Source: Planctomycetota bacterium
Lineage (GTDB): Bacteria > Planctomycetota > Phycisphaerae > WQYP01
Length of the DNA stretch: 5,163 bases
Direction of reading: 5' to 3'
Assembly (NCBI GenBank): GCA_021816165.1
Contig: JAKAYZ010000237.1
Span: 1-5,163 of the forward strand
Shown here piece after piece: positions 1 through 5,163 of the stretch. How positions within the stretch are numbered: the stretch's first letter is position 1; each line of letters opens with the position of its first letter. The translations under genes and the position numbers were made by a program. Under the pieces are notes generated by a model. The model was not told the origin of the DNA and searched no databases. It worked only from the letters and a program-made list of their open reading frames with translations.

Positions 1-487
1 TGCGGGGGCCGCAACGCCATCCGCGACCGGAGCCGGCGAAAGTTATTCCATCGCGTATCCGTGGAACAATTTGAACGGCACAACGGTAGTGGGCGCGTGG
101 TGGAATGACACTTATGCATCCAGTGATTTGCCTGAAGTCTGCGATATGGCGCCCGCGCAGGACAGTTCCGTCAATGGTCTGTTGCGGCGTGATGTCACGC
201 AGCCGCTGGTGAACCCGGACACGCCGTGGATATACAATTCGGCCAATCACTCCGGCAGAGGGGAAAACGTCTGCTTTGGCGATGCACACGTCAAGTGGTG
301 CAACAATCCCTACGTTGGGGAATCAAAGGACAACATTTTCACTTTTGCATCCACCTCCGGGACCGCGGGGGGCGGCAGCACGCTGGCTACCGGCGCTGCG
401 GCAACCGGCCCGGCCAATCTTCCGGAGGCGCCGCCATTTGATGTTGTCATGGCGCCCGTGCGGGATGCAGCCACCGGCGTGTGGTAA
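1..487 (+). CDS. Type II secretion/pilin-like protein, H-X9-DG (DUF1559-like) family, C-terminal part
   Basis: This is the 3' end of a gene that begins before the window; the frame is open from base 2 and ends at TAA 485-487, leaving about 161 residues. The diagnostic segment is at 245-298, reading NHSGRGENVCFGDAHVKW. It matches the C-terminal NH-G-G-x-NV-x-F-x-D-x-HV signature of the prepilin-type 'processing-associated H-X9-DG' proteins, which are abundant in Planctomycetes and relatives. These proteins normally start with a type IV prepilin leader and one hydrophobic helix, which would lie outside this window, and are thought to form or decorate pseudopilus-like structures. Here the spacing is H-X10-D and the usual DG is DA. 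Three cysteines are visible (in EVCDM, NVCFG and KWCNN) and could form a disulfide. The last 50 residues are low in complexity and rich in Gly, Ala, Thr and Pro. The gene converges on lptB with a 72 bp gap. The family call is fairly secure; the exact role is unknown. Confidence 0.78.
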   Translation, partial: AGAATPSATGAGESYSIAYPWNNLNGTTVVGAWWNDTYASSDLPEVCDMAPAQDSSVNGLLRRDVTQPLVNPDTPWIYNSANHSGRGENVCFGDAHVKWCNNPYVGESKDNIFTFASTSGTAGGGSTLATGAAATGPANLPEAPPFDVVMAPVRDAATGVW

Positions 488-559
488 AAGCGATTTCCCG
501 CAAGCCCGGCGAACCATGCGATCCGGATGCGGCAGCGGTTCAATCGCCCAGACCGCGGA

Positions 560-1294
560 TCAGCCGAATTCATCACCCTTAAACGAATGACCCAGGTATG
601 TTTGCCGCACGAGTTCATTATTGATCAACTCGCGCGGCGTCCCCTGCGCCAACACCTTGCCGTCGGAAATGATCAAGGCGCGGTCACAGACTTCCAATGT
701 GCGTTGTACATTATGATCCGTTATCAGGATCGCCTTATCCATCTGCAGGCGCAGCTGGCGGATTTCCTTCTGCAAATCCTCCACCGCAATCGGATCCACA
801 CCGCTGAAAGGCTCATCCAGCAGTATCAGGGAAGGATTGGTAATAAGGGAACGGGCGATCTCCAGTTTGCGCCGCTCGCCGCCGGAGAGGGTATGGGCCT
901 TTTGCCGCCGGGTGTGGGAAAGCCCGAATTGTTCCATCAGCCGGGCGGCCTCCGCCAGGCGTTCTTTGCGCGATCTGCGGGTGAATTCCAGGATCGCCAG
1001 CAGGTTATTTTCCACCGAAAGCCGCAGGAATACGGAAGGCTCCTGGGACAGGTAACCCATGCCGCGCCTTGCACGCTTGTACATGGGAAGATGGGTGATG
1101 TCGTGACCGTCGAACAGAACCTGCCCGCTTTCCGGCGTCACCATGCCGATGATCATGCGAAAGGTGGTGGTTTTTCCCGCGCCATTGCGGCCCAAAAGGC
1201 CGATTACCTCCTTGTGACCGACTTCAAACGACACATGGTCCACAACGGTTCGCCCGCCGTAGACTTTCACCAGATTATGCGCTTTTAACAACAT
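560..1294 (-). CDS. lptB: LPS export system ATP-binding protein LptB
   Basis: This is the cytoplasmic ATPase of the LptB2FGC transporter, which extracts lipopolysaccharide from the inner membrane and drives it across the periplasm to the outer membrane. The 244-residue length is normal for the family. ABC landmarks appear in order: Walker A GRNGAGKT (35-42), Q-loop Gln84 in YLSQEPSVF, signature LSGGE (136-140), Walker B LILLDEPFSGVDPIAV with catalytic Glu161, and H-loop His194 in ITDHNV. The ERRKLEIARSL and EPFSGVDPIAV strings separate LptB from the related LivF/LivG branched-chain amino-acid ATPases. The ATG at 1294 was chosen because MLLKAHNLVKVYGGRTVV aligns with usual LptB N-termini. The frame stays open upstream to 1486, but that stretch is Arg/Ala/Pro-rich and unlike the family. 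An AGAAGG stretch lies 14 nt before the ATG, rather far for a Shine-Dalgarno; a TTG one codon earlier is an alternative start. The usual partners lptA and lptC are not next to it. It lies downstream of hpnE on the same strand. Confidence 0.95.
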   Translation of the reverse strand: MLLKAHNLVKVYGGRTVVDHVSFEVGHKEVIGLLGRNGAGKTTTFRMIIGMVTPESGQVLFDGHDITHLPMYKRARRGMGYLSQEPSVFLRLSVENNLLAILEFTRRSRKERLAEAARLMEQFGLSHTRRQKAHTLSGGERRKLEIARSLITNPSLILLDEPFSGVDPIAVEDLQKEIRQLRLQMDKAILITDHNVQRTLEVCDRALIISDGKVLAQGTPRELINNELVRQTYLGHSFKGDEFG

Positions 1295-1458
1295 CAAACC
1301 GCTGTCCGCCTTCTTTTTTACAGCCGTCCCCGCGGCACAAATGCCTGTTGAACAGCCGCTGCGCCTAAAACGCGCGAAGCGGTATTCTCGCGGTGCAGGC
1401 GGCGGCTGGCAAGTGCCGGACCGCTGCCGCGCCGCATTGGGCATGCCGGCGCGAACCA
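1295..1458 (-). other. Non-coding gap between hpnE and lptB
   Basis: These 164 bp separate the hpnE stop from the lptB start. On the minus strand I see a purine-rich tract (AAAAAAGAAGG, complement of 1309-1319) shortly before lptB, and a poor promoter-like pair: TTGCCA (complement of 1407-1412) and GAATAC (complement of 1382-1387), 19 bp apart. No convincing hairpin followed by a T run is present, so read-through from hpnE into lptB is possible. The gap is too long to prove co-transcription. Confidence 0.4.
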
Positions 1459-2874
1459 TCAACGGGCCAGCAGTCGAGCCGGCCATTCCGGCGGCATATC
1501 CGGCACCAGGAATTTTGGGGCAGCGCCCCCGGGCGCCATCGCCCGCAAAACGCCCTCCGCCGCCAGATATCCGCTGCGAACCGCACCTTCCATGGTGGCG
1601 GGCCAGTCCGTTCGCGTGTAGTCGCCGGCCAGGAAAAGATCGGCTATGCCGCCATCCGGCGGGGCTGCCGGCGGGCGCCAGGCGTCCGACCCGGGCAGCG
1701 GCGAAAAAGTAGCACGCTTTTCAACCACGATGCGGCTGCGAACAAGCTTTGCGCCGGATCGCGAAAAAAGGCGGTTCAACTGCGTTTGAAACTCCTCCAC
1801 CGCCTGCGCGTGAGGCGTCGCGGACCAGCTGCGCGCCGCACTTATCACCCCGTGCAACACCCGGCCCTGGGCATCTTTGCGGAACAACCATTGCAGCGGT
1901 CCTTCAAAAAGCGCGGCATGGCTTTTCTTTAAAACCGGCCGGTCAAACCATAGGTGCACGCCCAAAATAGGCACGGATTCAAGATTCACCAGTCCCGCGA
2001 AGCGATAGTCAATGGCGCGCAGATGTTCCGGTATCCAGCGCATGACCGCATGATGATTGGTGGCAAGCACAACGGCATCCGCCGCCAATGCCTCCCCTGT
2101 AGCAAGCTTAACACCCGAGGCGCGATGACCGCTGAACAGGATTTCATCCACGCGCGTGTTCAGTCGCACGTCCGCACAGGGACGATTTGCATACAACTGT
2201 TCCAGCGGGCAATCCGGCAGGCCGACCACATAACCGCGGCGGTTGGCCAGCATGGCGTCCTGAAAAACCTGAACGGCATATTTGCAACTCACCCGCCGCG
2301 TTTCTTCATTCAAGGCACTGATCAGCACGGGGTCATAAAACCTTTGTATCAAACGATCCGATTGCCGGAGTTCTTTGAGCCATTGCCCAAACGCCACACC
2401 TTCCAGTTTTTCCCGGCCGGAACGGCCCATGCGCATGATGGCGAACATGGCACGCGCCATGGCCATCCGATCGACCGGACTTAAAGCGGAAAACAGGGCC
2501 ATGGAAAACCCCAGATGAAACGGCGACGGAAGCCCATTCACGGCCCACAGGTTGTATTCCCGGCCGTCGGCATCCAGATAATGAACGGTCCGATGCCAGC
2601 CAATTTTTTCGCTGACGCCAAGGCGGCGGTAAAGGTCCAGCAGATTCGTGCAGCAACCCAGCAGCACATGCTGGCAATTATCAAGCAATTCTCCGGTGGA
2701 GGCATCCAGAAATGAACTGGCGCGGCCGCCCAGTTCGCGCCGCGACTCAAGCAGTGTCACGGACACGCCGGCGTCGTCCAATGCGGCGGCGGCAGCAATG
2801 CCCGCAAGTCCGCCCCCCACCACAATCACCCGGCGCGATGCAACGGGTTCTGAATGCAAAACAGTGATCGGCAT
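1459..2874 (-). CDS. hpnE: Hydroxysqualene dehydroxylase HpnE
   Basis: This FAD-dependent amine-oxidase-like enzyme catalyses the last step of the bacterial HpnC-HpnD-HpnE route, reducing hydroxysqualene to squalene, the precursor of hopanoids and sterols. The 471 residues are complete. The N-terminal Rossmann dinucleotide site is VVGGGLAGIAAAAAL (18-32), followed by Glu43, the expected FAD-ribose contact, in VTLLESR, and then the GGRASSF motif (49-55). DNCQHVLLGCCTNL (65-78) is strongly characteristic of HpnE, although the third residue is more often Gly than Cys. The C-terminal FAD-binding motif AGDYTRTDWPATMEGAVRSG lies at about 416-435. A tail of about 29 residues follows, rich in Pro and containing FLVPDMPPEWPARLL. 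The ATG at 2874 is preferred because a stop lies in frame 21 bp upstream and only a short leader precedes the Rossmann fold; no good Shine-Dalgarno precedes it. hpnC and hpnD, often adjacent in other genomes, are absent from the window. A carotenoid desaturase or protoporphyrinogen oxidase is less likely given the QHVLLGC and DWPATMEGAVRSG motifs. Confidence 0.94.
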   Translation of the reverse strand: MPITVLHSEPVASRRVIVVGGGLAGIAAAAALDDAGVSVTLLESRRELGGRASSFLDASTGELLDNCQHVLLGCCTNLLDLYRRLGVSEKIGWHRTVHYLDADGREYNLWAVNGLPSPFHLGFSMALFSALSPVDRMAMARAMFAIMRMGRSGREKLEGVAFGQWLKELRQSDRLIQRFYDPVLISALNEETRRVSCKYAVQVFQDAMLANRRGYVVGLPDCPLEQLYANRPCADVRLNTRVDEILFSGHRASGVKLATGEALAADAVVLATNHHAVMRWIPEHLRAIDYRFAGLVNLESVPILGVHLWFDRPVLKKSHAALFEGPLQWLFRKDAQGRVLHGVISAARSWSATPHAQAVEEFQTQLNRLFSRSGAKLVRSRIVVEKRATFSPLPGSDAWRPPAAPPDGGIADLFLAGDYTRTDWPATMEGAVRSGYLAAEGVLRAMAPGGAAPKFLVPDMPPEWPARLLAR

Positions 2875-2954
2875 GATGCAGCGGACAAGCTTTCAATCAA
2901 CCGGCCAGGTCATTCATCGCAGGCAAGCAGGCCGGCGCGGCTTGCACAGGCTGG

Positions 2955-2960
2955 ATTATA
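2955..2960 (-). promoter_or_regulatory. Candidate -10 element upstream of hpnE
   Basis: The minus strand reads TATAAT here, a perfect sigma-70 type -10 hexamer in otherwise GC-rich DNA. Transcription would begin near 2948 and give a leader of roughly 75 nt before the hpnE ATG at 2874. No good -35 hexamer is found 16-18 bp upstream (the bases there read GGTACG), and there is no extended TG motif. The element may need an activator, or it may be a chance match. Confidence 0.35.
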
Positions 2961-2992
2961 GCGAAGATTGCCCAACTCGTACCGCGATGCGC

Positions 2993-3009
2993 CGTTTTGT
3001 GACAAATCG
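2993..3009. promoter_or_regulatory. Near-palindrome, possible regulator site upstream of hpnE
   Basis: CGTTTTGTGACAAATCG is an inverted repeat around the central G at 3001, with seven of eight base pairs matching; the perfect core is TTTGT-G-ACAAA (2996-3006). It is centred about 53 bp upstream of the transcription start implied by the TATAAT at 2955-2960, a position typical of an activator site. It is AT-rich compared with its surroundings. The regulator, if any, is unknown, and a short palindrome like this can arise by chance. Confidence 0.25.
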
Positions 3010-3089
3010 CGGCGCCCAACAATACGGCATGCGCGCCGGATAGTGTGCCCACGGGCCGTGCAGGCCGGGCGGCGTTGCCCTGGGTTGAG

Positions 3090-5163
3090 TCATGAACGGG
3101 TTTTATATTCCGCATATACCCGATAGGGAACTACGGATGCCGCATGCAATGCCGCCGGTTTATCGACTCCCCTGAGGCAAAGCGCAATGACGTTTTGTTT
3201 ACCGGCGGGCTCCAGCCAGCAATCGGGCAGGAAGAATTCACGCTGGCCGCCGAACTCCCAGATTCGGCCGATGTTATGCCCATTGATATAGATAAAGCCG
3301 TTGCCGTGGCCGGCGATTTTCAGACACCATGGCAACCAAATATCGGATTGCACATGCGGCAGGGAAAACTTCATGCGGTACCATGTCAGCAGAGCTTGTT
3401 CGCCGGATACCTGGGGCAATGCACCGGAAACCCATTGGGAATCGTCAAATTCGGGGGCCTGCCATCCGCGACCGCCGGGAGCGGCGGCAAGTTCCAGTTC
3501 GCCACTTTGACCGCCCCATGCGTCCGGTTGTGAAATTAATGCCGGTTCTCCGATGCCGCCCCAGTGTCCAAGTTCCTGCACGACCAGGGCGACAACGTTG
3601 CGCCCGCGCCGCAGCACATGCGAAAGGTCAATGGTTGCGCCAAATCCGCCCGCCATGCCCGCACCCTTGCCATTCACAAATATCCACGCGCGCGTGGAAA
3701 TCACGCCAAAACGCAGAATGCTGCGCTGCCGGCGAATATCCGCATCCGTGATGGTCAATTCAGTGCGGAAGACCGCCGCCTGGCGATGGCCGACCTCTTG
3801 CGGCGCCATACCCGCAGTGTGGGCAAGCCTCCAGTGCGCATCGGAGGTATCCGGTTGAATTTCCGGCAGACTTCCGACATCGCGCGGCAGTTTCACCGGC
3901 GTGTACCGCCATGGACCGATCCGATCGGCGGGATCCGGGGCTCCGGTCATACCGGCGGCCGTTATTCCAAACGAGCTTTCCAGCCCAAAACCATTGTCCG
4001 GATGGCCCACGTTGTCGTGAACAATCAACACATCGTGAAGGCCGTCCGCAGGCGACGCATTCAGTGGAAACATCGCGGGTGATCCAGTCCGGGAAGACGC
4101 ATACACAGATTTTCCGGCGTGAGAAATTGTGGCTGAATCCTGACCGTTTAACTGCAATGTAACCGCCGCCGGGCCGGCCTGGCCATGCTTGTCAACATTG
4201 ATCCGGGCGCGATAGTAGGTAAAGCCGCTGTCATATATCCCCATCGCCGCCAGCGAACGGCCGCGCGGCACACGCACAAAATCACCCGGTAAGGCATCCG
4301 GCGCACTGGAGGCGTGGGTAATACGCACGGCGCCGGGCAAATGGCCCGGACGACGTAACGGCCTGACCGTCGGCGGCAGCCATTGGCGGTGTGAGGCGGC
4401 GGTTATTCCCGCGGGCAGATATAGAATTTTGAAATCCGCGGGGGCCAGCTTAACGGACAGCGCCACGTGCCCCAGTCCGGCAATCGCGGCCTTGAAGTCG
4501 GCCGTGACGGAACGGCCGCGGTCCAAATTCTGAATGAAAATAAAGTGCGAGCCATCCGGTGCTTTGCGTGCTCCGGTCTGTATGGACCGGGGCGCACCGG
4601 CGGCGGTGATCGCCACCCTTACCGCGCGGGCAAGGGCCGGGCCGTGCCGCTGAATCATTTTTCCAATCGCGGCCGCCTTGAGCCATTTGGCTCCGACACC
4701 GCCGTTTTCGCGAATAGGCGCGCAATAATCGTAGGTGGTTGCGACATTCACCGAGGCCCGTCCGGCGAAATTGGTACCGCCGAAAAGCATGTAATAATTC
4801 AGCGCGGTCATTCCATGCTGCATGGAAAACAGCGTCAATGCATTGAGTTGTTCCGGGCTTACATCGCCGGCGTAAAGATCGCGGCTGGTGTTAAGGTAGG
4901 TTTTCGCACTGACCGACGTAAAATAACCGCCCTGCAGTTCAGCGGCCATCACCGGTGCATCCGGCTGTCCGGTGCGGTAGTGGCGAATACGGTGCAGCAT
5001 CGCCGGGAATTGCCAACCGGGATAACGGTCGATGGTGTCAAATACTTCGGAAGCCAGGCGATCATGCGAGCCGAGAATAAAACCGGCGAGATTTGTAAAC
5101 AGCGGAACTTCAATGCCGTTGGATCGGGCCTGGTTGATCAGGTCCTGAAGATGGGCCTTTTTT
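3090..5163 (-). CDS. Glycoside hydrolase family 35 beta-galactosidase, lacking its N-terminus at the window edge
   Basis: About 690 residues are visible, ending at TGA 3092-3090. The frame is open to the right edge, so the ATG at 5000 is internal and not the start. GH35 enzymes remove terminal beta-galactose from oligo- and polysaccharides by a retaining mechanism. The end of the catalytic TIM barrel is visible: GIEVPLFTNLAG (5082-5117); VMAAELQGGYF, whose Glu at 4938-4940 fits the nucleophile position; ALNYYMLFGGTNF (about 4767-4805); and TTYDYCAPIRENGG (about 4698-4739). The acid/base motif (usually QxENEYG) and any signal peptide would lie beyond the window. Downstream are beta-rich regions typical of GH35 accessory domains: a jelly-roll with RAWIFVNGKGAG and GRNVVALVVQELGHWGG, then a final one with GFIYINGHNIGRIWEFGGQ and FFLPDCWLEPAGKQNVIAL (about 3175-3305). 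The full protein is probably near 1,000 residues and likely exported. Family membership is secure; substrate is not, since beta-galactosides of plant, algal or host glycans are all possible. Confidence 0.92.
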   Translation of the reverse strand, partial: KKAHLQDLINQARSNGIEVPLFTNLAGFILGSHDRLASEVFDTIDRYPGWQFPAMLHRIRHYRTGQPDAPVMAAELQGGYFTSVSAKTYLNTSRDLYAGDVSPEQLNALTLFSMQHGMTALNYYMLFGGTNFAGRASVNVATTYDYCAPIRENGGVGAKWLKAAAIGKMIQRHGPALARAVRVAITAAGAPRSIQTGARKAPDGSHFIFIQNLDRGRSVTADFKAAIAGLGHVALSVKLAPADFKILYLPAGITAASHRQWLPPTVRPLRRPGHLPGAVRITHASSAPDALPGDFVRVPRGRSLAAMGIYDSGFTYYRARINVDKHGQAGPAAVTLQLNGQDSATISHAGKSVYASSRTGSPAMFPLNASPADGLHDVLIVHDNVGHPDNGFGLESSFGITAAGMTGAPDPADRIGPWRYTPVKLPRDVGSLPEIQPDTSDAHWRLAHTAGMAPQEVGHRQAAVFRTELTITDADIRRQRSILRFGVISTRAWIFVNGKGAGMAGGFGATIDLSHVLRRGRNVVALVVQELGHWGGIGEPALISQPDAWGGQSGELELAAAPGGRGWQAPEFDDSQWVSGALPQVSGEQALLTWYRMKFSLPHVQSDIWLPWCLKIAGHGNGFIYINGHNIGRIWEFGGQREFFLPDCWLEPAGKQNVIALCLRGVDKPAALHAASVVPYRVYAEYKTRS

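Noticed and set aside
488..559. Possible bidirectional terminator between the convergent pseudopilin-like gene and lptB
   Set aside because: The only inverted repeats are the short ATCCGGAT and a 6 bp GCGATT/AATCGC pair with a loop of about 46 nt. There is no stable hairpin followed by a T run.
527..1288. 253-codon plus-strand frame opposite lptB
   Set aside because: It lies fully antisense to a well-supported lptB, and its translation shows no family motif.
1295..1486. In-frame 64-codon upstream extension of lptB, overlapping the end of hpnE
   Set aside because: The extension is Arg/Ala/Pro-rich without LptB similarity, whereas the family N-terminus starts exactly at the ATG at 1294. Open frames of this length are common by chance in GC-rich DNA.
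1954..2484. 176-codon plus-strand frame opposite hpnE
   Set aside because: It is antisense to the conserved hpnE coding sequence. Its His/Gln-rich translation is typical of a shadow frame.
3038..3085. GC-rich short repeats downstream of the GH35 stop, considered as a terminator
   Set aside because: The stems (GCCC/GGGC and GGCC/GGCC) are only 4 bp long, and no T tract follows on the minus strand.
2897..3115. 72-codon minus-strand frame between the GH35 gene and hpnE
   Set aside because: It would fit an operon by position, but it overlaps the GH35 end, has no recognisable motif or convincing ribosome binding site, and covers the TATAAT and palindrome region. It is more likely a chance frame.
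3564..4082. 172-codon plus-strand frame opposite the GH35 gene
   Set aside because: It lies inside the GH35 coding region on the other strand, with an Arg/His-rich composition and no recognisable domain.

Overview
The window looks like part of a GC-rich chromosome from a Gram-negative bacterium with an outer membrane. Members of the Planctomycetes, especially Phycisphaerae-like lineages, or the wider PVC group are the best guess. Three things point there: a pseudopilin-like protein with the NH-G-G-NV-F-D-HV motif typical of the planctomycete DUF1559/H-X9-DG families, a squalene-pathway HpnE, and a large GH35 glycosidase of a kind common in polysaccharide-degrading planctomycetes and acidobacteria. 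The taxonomy is inferred from protein style, not from a marker gene.

Layout: (1) positions 1-487, plus strand, hold the 3' end of a pseudopilin-like gene whose N-terminus lies before the window. (2) Positions 488-559 are a short convergent gap with no clear intrinsic terminator. (3) Positions 560-1294, minus strand, hold a complete lptB, the ATPase of the lipopolysaccharide export machine. (4) Positions 1295-1458 are non-coding. (5) Positions 1459-2874, minus strand, hold a complete hpnE, encoding a hydroxysqualene dehydroxylase. (6) Positions 2875-3089 are an intergenic region with a good -10-like TATAAT on the minus strand and a near-palindrome upstream of it. (7) Positions 3090-5163, minus strand, hold the 3' two thirds or so of a GH35 beta-galactosidase gene that runs off the right edge.

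The three minus-strand genes are read in the order GH35, hpnE, lptB. The 215 bp gap and candidate promoter suggest that hpnE starts its own unit, possibly carrying lptB 164 bp downstream. Both of those gene products serve the envelope: HpnE makes squalene for hopanoids or sterols, and LptB powers LPS transport to the outer membrane. The GH35 enzyme probably belongs to carbohydrate degradation and seems to be a neighbour rather than a partner. No tRNA, rRNA, CRISPR array, insertion sequence or integrase was seen. All four genes belong to known families, and I found no convincing undescribed system.
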